The notes below the pieces were generated by a model, which was not told the DNA's origin, made no database searches, and saw only the letters and a program-made list of their open reading frames with translations. A stretch of 16,733 nucleotides of DNA, taken from positions 1-16,733 of the forward strand of contig DHJN01000249.1 in assembly GCA_002404345.1 (NCBI GenBank), given 5' to 3'. Position numbers and translations under genes: made by a program. The DNA is from Actinobacteria bacterium UBA4719 (GTDB taxonomy: Bacteria; Actinomycetota; Actinomycetes; Actinomycetales; Dermatophilaceae). Positions 9,730 through 15,787 of the stretch are shown here, piece after piece (the stretch's first letter is position 1; the number at the start of each line of letters is the position of its first letter).

Positions 9730-9762
9730 TCACGCGGGCGGCAGCATGTGCCGAGCGGTCAT
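9730..9762 (-). other. Candidate leader ORF in the gcvP 5' region
   Basis: Between the glycine aptamer and gcvP, the minus strand has ATG at 9762 followed by nine codons ([10 protein letters not shown]) and TGA at 9732-9730. A GGGGAGG (9771-9765) sits just upstream. The TGA is part of TGAGGAG, the Shine-Dalgarno of gcvP, so translating ribosomes would stop on the gcvP ribosome-binding site. This arrangement would allow translational coupling or reinitiation under riboswitch control. The spacing of its own Shine-Dalgarno is short, and such small ORFs can occur by chance. Confidence 0.3.
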
Positions 9763-9804
9763 GGCCTCCCCGCCTGTCGCCTCGAGTTGGCTTCAAGGTG
9801 CCTG

Positions 9805-9952
9805 CCCGTTGCAGTCCTGGCGCCTGAGAGGTTCCGGGGAGGTTTGCCCCTTCGGCGCCCCATCACAACGCGTTCGCCAACAGTGTTCGCAACAGATGAA
9901 GATCGTTCGAAACAGTTGGAGATCGCAGTGCACGGGGACTCTCCCGCACGGG
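9805..9952 (-). ncRNA. Glycine riboswitch (single gcvT-type aptamer)
   Basis: The minus strand contains the conserved blocks in order: GGGAGAGTCC (9945-9936), GCGCCGAAGGGGCAAA (9858-9843) and CTCTCAGGCGCCAGGACTG (9830-9812). P1 forms from CCCGTGC (9952-9946) and GCAACGGG (9812-9805) with one bulged A. The strand, placement and target gcvP all fit. Only one aptamer is seen, and no second GAGAG/CCGAAGG set lies between it and gcvP. The variable arm between the first two blocks is long and holds three near-repeats of GTTCGxxACAG. The expression platform should lie in the roughly 85 nt before gcvP, which has no obvious U-tract terminator, so translational control is more likely. Confidence 0.93.
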
Positions 9953-9953
9953 G

Positions 9954-9984
9954 TAATCAGCGACGCAACCATAACACCGGTCAA
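9954..9984 (-). promoter_or_regulatory. Possible promoter of the riboswitch-gcvP transcript
   Basis: TTGACC (9984-9979) is a good -35 match upstream of the aptamer. The best -10 at near-normal spacing is the poor TGATTA (9959-9954) after 19 nt. Because the MerR gene ends at 9997, a promoter for gcvP should lie about here, but the gene could also be read through from upstream. Confidence 0.25.
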
Positions 9985-9996
9985 ATGAACTGAGGT

Positions 9997-10641
9997 TCAG
10001 CTGATCAGGCGTGCCTGTCGGCGGGAGATGAGCTCATCCCCAGGGTGGGCCGCGGGGGCCTCATCCTCTGGGCGCTCGCTGGACAGTAACTCGCTGGACA
10101 GTGACTCGCTGGACAGTGACTCGCTGGACAGTGACTCGGATGGCAGCAAGGCAAGCGCGCCCTCCACCTCGCGCCAGACGCGACCCACGGCAATGCCAAA
10201 AACGCCCTGACCGCCCTGGACCAGGTCGATGACCTCCTCGGCCGAGGTGCACTGGTAGACGCTCGCGCCATCGCTCATCAGGGTGATCTGGGCGAGGTCC
10301 TTGACGCCACGCTCCCGAAGGTGGCTGATCGCTATGCGGATCTGTTGCAGCGAGACCCCACTGTCCAGCAGTCGCTTCACCACCTTGAGGACCAGGATGT
10401 CGCGAAAGCCGTAGAGACGCTGGGTCCCTGAGCCGGTGGCGCCGCGAACGGAGGGCTCGACCAGGCCGGTGCGGGCCCAGTAGTCCAGCTGTCGGTAGGT
10501 GATGCCCGCGGCCTTGCAGGCGGTCGGTCCGCGGAAGCCGGTGTCCTCACGAAGCTCGGGAAGGTCGTCGGTGAACAACAGACCCTGTGCGGCGACCGGC
10601 GCAGAACCTGGGTGATGACGCGCTTCTCCGGTGGAGTACAC
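9997..10641 (-). CDS. MerR-family transcriptional regulator (Rv1830-like)
   Basis: This 214-aa protein has a MerR winged-helix domain at about residues 38-115: GPTACKAAGITYRQLDYWAR, then TQRLYGFRDILVLKVVKRLL and SLQQIRIAISHLRERG. A conserved middle domain follows (LMSDGASVYQCTSAEEVIDL). Gene order next to the bifunctional nuclease and gcvP matches the M. tuberculosis Rv1830 position. The C-terminal tail is a Ser/Glu-rich, low-complexity stretch produced by four 15-nt repeats (residues 169-188), then a short charged end. No cysteine effector motif typical of metal MerR proteins is visible. GTG start at 10641 with GAGGAGG upstream. A promoter with an overlapping inverted-repeat-like site lies at 10682-10762. 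Confidence 0.9.
   Translation of the reverse strand: MYSTGEARHHPGSAPVAAQGLLFTDDLPELREDTGFRGPTACKAAGITYRQLDYWARTGLVEPSVRGATGSGTQRLYGFRDILVLKVVKRLLDSGVSLQQIRIAISHLRERGVKDLAQITLMSDGASVYQCTSAEEVIDLVQGGQGVFGIAVGRVWREVEGALALLPSESLSSESLSSESLSSELLSSERPEDEAPAAHPGDELISRRQARLIS
10076..10135. repeat. 15-nt tandem repeat, four copies, in the MerR gene 3' part
   Basis: TCGCTGGACAGTGAC occurs at 10091-10105, 10106-10120 and 10121-10135. A copy with one change (GTAAC) lies at 10076-10090 and a more diverged one at 10136-10150. In the MerR gene it encodes successive Glu-Ser-Leu-Ser-Ser units. The frame is preserved and the tail lies outside the DNA-binding domain. Confidence 0.96.
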
Positions 10642-10681
10642 GCTTGCCTCCTCGTAAACTACAGTCTCGTCATTTGTCCTG

Positions 10682-10762
10682 ACGGTACGGCGGACGACAC
10701 ACGAGCGTCAATCACCTCGCATGGCTGCTCTTTGGCGTGTCGTGTTCTGGTCGGCGTGTCGT
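10682..10762 (-). promoter_or_regulatory. Promoter and possible operator of the MerR gene
   Basis: In the 158-nt gap upstream of the MerR gene, TTGACG (10711-10706) and TACCGT (10687-10682) are 18 nt apart. GGCGTGTCGT occurs twice on the plus strand (10734-10743 and 10753-10762, 19 bp start to start), and the related CGTGTGTCGT occurs on the minus strand at 10703-10694, inside the spacer. Two direct sites and one inverted site around a promoter suggest a regulator-binding cluster, perhaps autoregulation. Confidence 0.4.
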
Positions 10763-10799
10763 ACTTCCTCAAAACCAACCCTCAATGTCCACTAGAGAG

Positions 10800-11309
10800 T
10801 TAGCCTTGTTCCGGGGGCCAGGTCTCGGTCTGGCCGGTTTCGTCCGGGTTGTCAAAGTCTTCTGCCGACACGTTGTCCAGGAACTCCCGAAAACGCTCGA
10901 CCTCGTCGTCCTCCTCGTGCGCGATCGCCACGCCGGCTTCGTCCAAAAGACTGTCTTCGACCAGGATCGTGGTGCCGGTGCGAAGTGCCAGGGCGATGGC
11001 GTCGGAAGACCGGGCGCTGACCTCGAGGGCTCCGTCGAAGACCAGGGTGGCGTGGAAGATGCTGTCCTTGAGCGCGACGATCCGGACCTCGACCAGCTCG
11101 TGCCCGAGTGCCTCGATCACATTCTTGAGCAGATCATGGGTCATCGGGCGCGGCGGGACAACGCCCTGCTGGGCGTAGGCGATCGCCGTGGCTTCGGCAG
11201 CGCCGATCCAGATGGGCAGGTAGCGCTCACCGCCGCGTTCGCGCAGCAGGACGATCGGTTGGTTGGTTGGCATCTCTACGCGAACGCCCAGGACGTCCAG
11301 TTCTCTCAC
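10800..11309 (-). CDS. Bifunctional nuclease family protein (DUF151, Rv1829-like)
   Basis: This 169-aa protein carries the DUF151 signatures LPIWIGAAEATAIAYA, RPMTHDLLKNVIEALG and SARSSDAIALALRTG. It has an acidic C-terminus (HEEDDEVERFREFL...). The domain was named from a plant protein with RNase and DNase activity, but its bacterial role is unproven. The start is GTG at 11309 with a weak Shine-Dalgarno. It follows the ftsR stop after 18 nt, so the two are probably cotranscribed. Order and length match the M. tuberculosis neighbour. Confidence 0.92.
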   Translation of the reverse strand: MRELDVLGVRVEMPTNQPIVLLRERGGERYLPIWIGAAEATAIAYAQQGVVPPRPMTHDLLKNVIEALGHELVEVRIVALKDSIFHATLVFDGALEVSARSSDAIALALRTGTTILVEDSLLDEAGVAIAHEEDDEVERFREFLDNVSAEDFDNPDETGQTETWPPEQG

Positions 11310-11327
11310 CTGCTCAACCGTACTCGC

Positions 11328-12089
11328 TTAATCTGTGGCGAGCCCGGCCTTGACCAGAGCCGTGTGCAAAGCGATGCACTCGACCAGGATCTGTGGCGTC
11401 GGATCGCGGGTAACCTTGCCGCCCGTCCCCCGGCTTCTACCGCGCACATGGGAAACGACCTGCTGAACCAACCCGATCTCGCGGTCCGCAGCGGTCCGGA
11501 ACGGACGCAGGTGCCGGGGTTCGATGCCGTATGCCGCCAGGGCGCCGGCTGCGCGCGCCACAGCCAGCGCCGCGTCTCCGAAGTGCCCGCTGGAGTCAGG
11601 GCGCAGCAGGCCGAACGTGGACAGGGCCTCGAAGGTGGGCTGGTCCAGGCCGGCGGCATCGCGAAGCTCGTCGCCGGTCAGTCGGAGGTCACCGCGGCGG
11701 CCCAACTCGAACGCCGTGGGCAGATCGGGGTCAGTGGCTCCAGCCGGAACCTGAGGACGTGAGGGTGCTGTTTGGCCGGGTGCTGGCTCCAGCCCACGTT
11801 CGAGCTTGTCCAGGGCCTCGCGGATGACCTTGAGCGGCCAGAAGCGATCACGCTGGGCCGTCAGGATGTAACGAAGTCGTTCGAGATCGTCGGTCGAGAA
11901 CGTGCGATAGCCAGAACCCGTGCGCTCGGGAGCGAGGAGTCCCTCAGCCTCCAGGAACCGGATCTTGGAGATGCTGACATCAGGAAAGTCCGCTGCGAGC
12001 GCGGCCAGCACGGCACCGATCGACATCCGACGAGGGCCGGCTGAGGGGCTCATGTTCAGTGTTCTGGGCCGGTAGTCACGTGGCGACAC
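11328..12089 (-). CDS. ftsR: MerR-family regulator FtsR (Rv1828-like)
   Basis: This 253-aa protein (241 aa if started at ATG 12053) has the hallmark MSIGAVLAALAADFPDVSIS, then KIRFLEAEGLL and SGYRTFSTDDLERLRYILTA. This is the N-terminal MerR winged helix of the FtsR/Rv1828 group. The C-terminal region (TGDELRDAAGLDQPTFEAL...) is the group's second helical domain. In Corynebacterium glutamicum FtsR activates ftsZ expression. The same role here is inferred from orthology. The GTG start at 12089 overlaps garA by 14 nt, whereas ATG at 12053 leaves a 22-nt gap. Neither has a clear ribosome-binding site, and the shorter form better fits the usual length. Confidence 0.9.
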   Translation of the reverse strand: MSPRDYRPRTLNMSPSAGPRRMSIGAVLAALAADFPDVSISKIRFLEAEGLLAPERTGSGYRTFSTDDLERLRYILTAQRDRFWPLKVIREALDKLERGLEPAPGQTAPSRPQVPAGATDPDLPTAFELGRRGDLRLTGDELRDAAGLDQPTFEALSTFGLLRPDSSGHFGDAALAVARAAGALAAYGIEPRHLRPFRTAADREIGLVQQVVSHVRGRSRGTGGKVTRDPTPQILVECIALHTALVKAGLATD

Positions 12090-12528
12090 CGGCGTAGAAC
12101 ACGAGCCGGAACTTGCCGATCTGGACCTCGTCGCCGGTCTTGAGGGTGGCTTCGTCGATTCGTTCCCGGTTGACGTAGGTGCCGTTCAGGGAGCCGACGT
12201 CGCGAACCAAGAACTCATCACCCTCGCGACGGAACGTCGCGTGCTTGCGGGACACCGTGACGTCGTCGAGGAAGATGTCGCTGTCCGGGTGACGCCCCGA
12301 GCTGACCTCGGAAGCGTCGAGCAGGAATCGTGCACCGGTGTTCGGCCCCCGAAGGACCACCAGCAGCGCCGTGCCGTGGCGTAGTGCGTCAACCGTGGCC
12401 TGGTTCTGGGCGGACAGGCTGGCATCGGCATCGGCCACAGGCTCAACCGGGGCTCCGATGCCGGGCAGGCGCATGGTCGTGGGTTCGCCCACTCGCCCAT
12501 GTTCTTGCTCGCGCTCGTTGTCCGTCAT
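12076..12528 (-). CDS. garA: FHA-domain protein GarA/OdhI
   Basis: This 150-aa protein is almost all FHA domain: SSGRHPDSDIFLDDVTVSRK and HATFRREG, then VGSLNGTYVN, with phosphothreonine-binding R79, S93 and N115. GDEVQIGKFRLVFYAG closes the fold. GarA/OdhI inhibits 2-oxoglutarate dehydrogenase and tunes glutamate metabolism, and is switched off when Ser/Thr kinases phosphorylate an ETTS motif in its N-terminal tail. Here the tail reads MTDNEREQEHGRVGEPTTMR, so the canonical ETTS is not present and EPTTM (T17, T18) is the nearest equivalent. The gene lies between gcvH and ftsR as in mycobacteria. ATG at 12528 has only a weak CAGG upstream. Confidence 0.93.
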   Translation of the reverse strand: MTDNEREQEHGRVGEPTTMRLPGIGAPVEPVADADASLSAQNQATVDALRHGTALLVVLRGPNTGARFLLDASEVSSGRHPDSDIFLDDVTVSRKHATFRREGDEFLVRDVGSLNGTYVNRERIDEATLKTGDEVQIGKFRLVFYAGVAT

Positions 12529-12567
12529 GACCTGCGCACCGCCTTCCGTTGTGTCTGCAACTGTGTT

Positions 12568-12581
12568 GCGACTGTAGTCGC
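12568..12581. promoter_or_regulatory. Palindrome upstream of garA, candidate operator
   Basis: GCGACTGTAGTCGC has perfect 6-bp arms around a 2-bp centre, 40 nt from the garA start codon. The neighbouring CTGCAACTGTG (12555-12565) resembles the half TTGCGACTGTA (12567-12577), giving an additional direct-repeat half-site. Position and symmetry fit a regulator site at the garA promoter. The protein is unknown. Confidence 0.4.
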
Positions 12582-12591
12582 GACCCGGGCA

Positions 12592-12625
12592 GACCCAACC
12601 CTAGATCAGAGATCGAGGTCGGGTC
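12592..12625 (-). terminator. Possible hairpin after gcvH
   Basis: Arms GACCC (12592-12596) and GGGTC (12621-12625), extended inward by ACC/GGT after a mismatch, bracket the end of gcvH. There is no T run, so termination here is doubtful. It could be an attenuating structure between gcvH and garA. Confidence 0.2.
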
Positions 12626-13013
12626 AGCCCAGCAGTGCGCGGTATGCCGCGAGGTCGAGCAGAGACTCCGCTGCGCCAGCGTCGGTGAGCTTCACGTCAT
12701 ACATCCATCCCTCACCGTAGGGATCGCTGTTGACCATCTCAGGGGCCGAGTCCAGCATCTCGTTGACGGCCACGATCTCGCCCGAGACCGGTGCGTAGAG
12801 GTCGCTGACCGACTTGGTCGACTCGACCTCGCCGCAGGAGTCGCCGGCCCTCAGCGAGTCGCCCAAGGAAGGCAGGCTGACGTAGACGACGTCGCCGAGA
12901 GCGTCCTGCGCGAAGGCGGTGATCCCGACGCGAGCGACACCGTCAGACCCGACGCGCACCCACTCGTGTTCTGCGGTGTAACGCAAGTCCTGCGGGTACT
13001 CCAACTCGCTCAT
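12624..13013 (-). CDS. gcvH: Glycine cleavage system H protein
   Basis: This 129-aa lipoyl carrier protein shuttles the aminomethyl group between GcvP and GcvT. It starts MSELEYPQDLRYTAEHEWVR, has GITAFAQDALGDVVYVSLP, and the lipoylation motif GEVESTKSVSDLYAPVSGEI with target lysine K67. It ends in EGWMYDVKL and a C-terminal helix. Length and motifs are standard. AAGGAG lies 4 nt before the ATG. It follows the DUF881 gene after 59 nt and lies 95 nt before garA. gcvP is about 3 kb further along the same strand. Confidence 0.97.
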   Translation of the reverse strand: MSELEYPQDLRYTAEHEWVRVGSDGVARVGITAFAQDALGDVVYVSLPSLGDSLRAGDSCGEVESTKSVSDLYAPVSGEIVAVNEMLDSAPEMVNSDPYGEGWMYDVKLTDAGAAESLLDLAAYRALLG

Positions 13014-13072
13014 GCTGCTCCTTGGCTAGAAAGATGAACCTCTTGGTGTGAACTACAGGCGAGAACAACAAC

Positions 13073-13834
13073 TTACGGCGTCGGGGTGGCACCCGGCGGC
13101 GCTACGGGGCGAGCGTAACGAGGCGCATGCAGCGAGTGCAACGCGCCCACCGTCAGGTCTTTGGCCTGCGTGATGGTGATGCTCGCACCAAGCTGCCGGA
13201 CGTTCTCGGACAGACCACCGGGGATCTCCATCGCCGAGGACATCGTCGGTGGGTCGCCAATTGCCAGAATGGTGTAGGGCTGGGTGACGGGGGTGTTGTC
13301 GATCTCGACCCCGGTTGCGACCTGGTCGAAGTGCGAGCTGGCAACCACCCGGACGTTGCCGACCTGAATGGCCTCGGCTCCGGCATCGCGCAGCTCCTCG
13401 ATGGCGTCCAGAAGTAGCGGCGGAGTGACCTTGCCACCGCGGTCGCCGATAGTCATCCGTATGCCGGGGCCGTGGGCACGAGCGGTACCCGCCAGGATCC
13501 CCAGCGCGTCGACTCGTTCCTGCGCCGCCTTGAGCGCGGCGGCATCACCGGTGCTTCCGTTGACCAGCTGGTCTCGGGTGGCCTGGAGCTCACGGGCATT
13601 CTGGTCCAGCCGTGCGGACAGCAGGGTCGCGTTGTCCAGGATGGTGACGAGCTCACTCTGGCGCAGCGACGCAAGGCCCAGCGACTGGTTCTGACGAACC
13701 TGGGTTGCCACTGCAAAGCCGAGAAGGACGGCCAGCAGGGCCGCGAACGCGTTGGCCTTGGTGGCTCGCGGACGCGCCATCAAGAGAAGCCGCTTCCGGG
13801 CGGACGGGTTGACCGGCGGGCTGGGCTGACTCAT
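13073..13834 (-). CDS. DUF881 family membrane-anchored protein (Rv1825-like)
   Basis: This 253-aa protein has a basic N-terminus, one transmembrane helix (about residues 27-45, AFAALLAVLLGFAVATQV), a helical stretch likely to be coiled coil (about 55-115), and a DUF881 domain with GPGIRMTIGDRGG, AEAIQVGNVRVVASSHF and a YTILAIGDP segment. It ends in a Pro-rich tail. DUF881 proteins of this cluster resemble YlxW/YlxX proteins near division and envelope genes, and their exact role is not established. ATG at 13834 overlaps the sbp stop (ATGA), indicating translational coupling. Confidence 0.9.
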   Translation of the reverse strand: MSQPSPPVNPSARKRLLLMARPRATKANAFAALLAVLLGFAVATQVRQNQSLGLASLRQSELVTILDNATLLSARLDQNARELQATRDQLVNGSTGDAAALKAAQERVDALGILAGTARAHGPGIRMTIGDRGGKVTPPLLLDAIEELRDAGAEAIQVGNVRVVASSHFDQVATGVEIDNTPVTQPYTILAIGDPPTMSSAMEIPGGLSENVRQLGASITITQAKDLTVGALHSLHAPRYARPVAPPGATPTP

Positions 13835-14163
13835 GCGCGGAACAGGTGTCGGCGGATGGATGCCACGTTCGAGAAGATCCTGATACCGAGGACGACGACG
13901 ACTCCGGTCGACAGCTGCGAGCCCACCCCGAGCTGGTCCCCGAGGAAGACGATGAAGGCGGCCACGACCACGTTCGACAAGAACGAGACGACGAAGACCT
14001 TGTCGTTGAAGATGCCGTCCAGGACGGCGCGCACACCTCCGAAGACTGCGTCCATGGCGGCGATCACGGCGATGGGCAGGTAGGGCTGAAGGGCTAGCGG
14101 CACATCGGGGTGCAGGAAGAGGCCGACGGCCAGACCGACAAGCAGGCCAAGGGCTGGAATCAC
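13831..14163 (-). CDS. sbp: Small basic family protein (Rv1824-like)
   Basis: This 110-aa integral membrane protein begins (GTG) M-IPALGLLVGLAVGLFLHP and continues YLPIAVIAAMDAVFGGVRA and FLSNVVVAAFIVFLGDQLGV. It has about three hydrophobic segments and a basic end (SIRRHLFRA). This matches the DUF1290 small basic protein located between two DUF881 genes in actinobacteria and near division genes in Firmicutes. The GTG at 14163 overlaps the TGA of the upstream DUF881 gene (GTGA). A longer in-frame extension upstream exists, but it runs through the DUF881 gene and has no family support. Confidence 0.9.
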   Translation of the reverse strand: MIPALGLLVGLAVGLFLHPDVPLALQPYLPIAVIAAMDAVFGGVRAVLDGIFNDKVFVVSFLSNVVVAAFIVFLGDQLGVGSQLSTGVVVVLGIRIFSNVASIRRHLFRA

Positions 14164-15131
14164 GGTGAGGTCTCCGTCGTTTGCGGGGCTGTCGTTTGCG
14201 GGGCTGTCGTGGTGGCGGTGCCCCCAGTGGTGGTGGGCGCTCTCGTGACGGCGTGTTTCGTGACTGCCGACTGCACGGGTTGGGCCTTCTGCAGGGACAG
14301 CGCGGGCTCCCCCGGGACCACGACGGAGCTTCGATTCTGGATGTTGCTGCGGACCTTGTAGTTGGTCGTGAGCGAGTGCAGATAGCTGCCGCCGCTGTTG
14401 TCGGTGAACTCCACGTTCAGGCTGCCAGGGTCGCCGATTGCGGTGATGGCGTAGGGCCGGGTAAGTGGCCGGTAGTCCACCAGGATCGCCGCACCGGCAA
14501 AGCGAATGGCGGCACGGGATGTGATCCTGTGGCCGTTGACCGAGATCGCCTCCGCACCCGCCGCCCACAGCCCGTTGATGATGATCTGTAGGTCCCTCGC
14601 GATTACCTTCCCCTGGTCGGGCCCGGAGGAGGTTCGTGGGTCGGCGTCAGGGTTGTTGGGGTCGACCTTTGTCTTGGCGTCGTCGACGGTGAGCACCAGT
14701 CCTGGGCCGGTGACGGGCACGGTCCCGGCCGCGAGCTCGAGGCTCGAGAGCTTGGCGGTGAGCCCGGTCTGACTCTGCTGGATCAGCGCCGCATCCTGTG
14801 CGGTGTTGATCTCGTTTCGCAATGTGTTGATAAGCCGGATCTGCGCATCGGCGTGTGCGCGCCCCGCCTCGATTCGACCCACCAGGTCGAGCTTGATCCT
14901 GCTGGCGGTCGTTGTCGGGGCTCGCAGGGCAAATGCAGACGTCCCCAGCAGAGCCCCGATCAGAACCGCGACGATGACCAACATGGGGCTGCGTCGCCCC
15001 GTGGCGGGAGGCAGCCCGGACTCTTGACGGCGCTCGGCCGCCGCGGCGTAACCGGGGTCGAGCGGACGCTGCATCATCTCGGTGATCAGCGTCATCGACG
15101 CGTCGGGCCGACCGGCCTGTTCTGAGCTCAC
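14160..15131 (-). CDS. DUF881 family membrane-anchored protein (Rv1823-like)
   Basis: This 323-aa protein starts at the GTG (15131) that overlaps the pgsA stop (GTGA). It has a roughly 48-residue cytoplasmic head, one transmembrane helix (about 49-69, PMLVIVAVLIGALLGTSAFA), a helical segment, and a DUF881 domain with GPGLVLTVDDAKTK, IIINGLWAAGAEAISVNGHR and PYAITAIGDPGSL. A Thr/Pro-rich tail is partly made of a repeat. It is paralogous to the DUF881 gene at 13073. The two flank sbp and probably form a membrane complex with it (inference from constant order). A longer upstream frame exists but overlaps pgsA. Confidence 0.9.
   Translation of the reverse strand: MSSEQAGRPDASMTLITEMMQRPLDPGYAAAAERRQESGLPPATGRRSPMLVIVAVLIGALLGTSAFALRAPTTTASRIKLDLVGRIEAGRAHADAQIRLINTLRNEINTAQDAALIQQSQTGLTAKLSSLELAAGTVPVTGPGLVLTVDDAKTKVDPNNPDADPRTSSGPDQGKVIARDLQIIINGLWAAGAEAISVNGHRITSRAAIRFAGAAILVDYRPLTRPYAITAIGDPGSLNVEFTDNSGGSYLHSLTTNYKVRSNIQNRSSVVVPGEPALSLQKAQPVQSAVTKHAVTRAPTTTGGTATTTAPQTTAPQTTETSP
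14176..14205. repeat. 15-nt tandem repeat, two perfect copies
   Basis: GTCGTTTGCGGGGCT occurs at 14176-14190 and 14191-14205. In the DUF881 gene (minus strand) it encodes the duplicated pentapeptide in TAPQTTAPQTTETSP at the extreme C-terminus, in frame. Confidence 0.95.
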
Positions 15132-15739
15132 GGGTTGACCGCCCTGGCGACCCGCACGACGTCCCGGGTCTGCCACGCATACATGATTCCAGCCACCCAG
15201 TAGAGGACAGTGCCCCACCAGGCGAACGCCCAACCGATCGGCAGGGCGACGGTGGCGAACATGCTGTCGCCCTGCCCGAGGAGGATCAGCGGAAACGCGT
15301 AGAGCAGGTCGAACGTTGCCGCCTTGCCGATGAAATGCACCGGCAACGCACGATATCCGTAATGACGCACGACCATCAGCAGCCCCGTCCCGAAGACCTC
15401 CCTGCAGACCAGGATCGCGACGAGCCACCAGGGGATGATCTCGCGCCAGGCCAGACCGAGCAGGGTGGACAGGATGTACAGCCGGTCCGCGAGAGGGTCG
15501 AGCAGCTGGCCCACGCGCGACACCAGGTTGCACTCCCGGGCGATCTTGCCGTCGAGGTAGTCGCTCACGCCCGAGAGTGTCAGGATCACCAGAGCCCAGT
15601 TGTCCTGGCGGGTCAGAATCAGCCAGAGGAAGATGGGGACGCAGACCAGCCGCAACATGGACAGGACATTGGGCGAGGTCCAAACTCGGTCACTGACCGG
15701 ACGACTCCCTTGAGCGCTCCCGTCCACCTGTTCCCTCAC
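15128..15739 (-). CDS. pgsA: CDP-alcohol phosphatidyltransferase (PgsA2-like)
   Basis: This 203-aa multi-helix membrane enzyme carries the complete CDP-alcohol phosphotransferase motif as SDYLDGKIAR, eight residues, then GQLLDPLAD (D60, D63, G64, R68, G77, D81, D85). It transfers a phosphatidyl group from CDP-diacylglycerol to an alcohol acceptor. In the Rv1822 position the product is called PgsA2, and phosphatidylglycerophosphate or cardiolipin synthesis is the likely use. The acceptor cannot be told from sequence. GTG at 15739 is the longest start. A GTG at 15697 giving VSDRVWTSPN is an alternative nearer the family start. It heads a run of overlapping genes with DUF881-sbp-DUF881. Confidence 0.9.
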   Translation of the reverse strand: MREQVDGSAQGSRPVSDRVWTSPNVLSMLRLVCVPIFLWLILTRQDNWALVILTLSGVSDYLDGKIARECNLVSRVGQLLDPLADRLYILSTLLGLAWREIIPWWLVAILVCREVFGTGLLMVVRHYGYRALPVHFIGKAATFDLLYAFPLILLGQGDSMFATVALPIGWAFAWWGTVLYWVAGIMYAWQTRDVVRVARAVNP

Positions 15740-15751
15740 GCCTGAGATCTT

Positions 15752-15774
15752 AGGCGGTGTATGCCGTGCCGCCT
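15752..15774. terminator. Inverted repeat between narI and pgsA
   Basis: AGGCGG (15752-15757) and CCGCCT (15769-15774) form a 6-bp stem with an 11-nt loop in the 48-nt gap after narI. No T run follows on the minus strand, so it may only be a weak terminator or transcript-stabilising hairpin. Confidence 0.25.
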
Positions 15775-15787
15775 GTTGCGACGCCAG

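Noticed and set aside
9720..9804. Intrinsic terminator as the riboswitch expression platform
   Set aside because: GCGGG and CCCGC can pair, but no U-rich tract follows, so a terminator is not supported.
13831..14568. 245-codon version of the small basic protein
   Set aside because: The upstream extension overlaps the DUF881 gene in another frame and lacks similarity. The GTG at 14163 fits family length and the 4-nt overlap.
14160..15683. 507-codon version of the upstream DUF881 protein
   Set aside because: The first 184 codons are an out-of-frame reading of pgsA. The GTG at 15131 overlapping the pgsA stop is the natural start.
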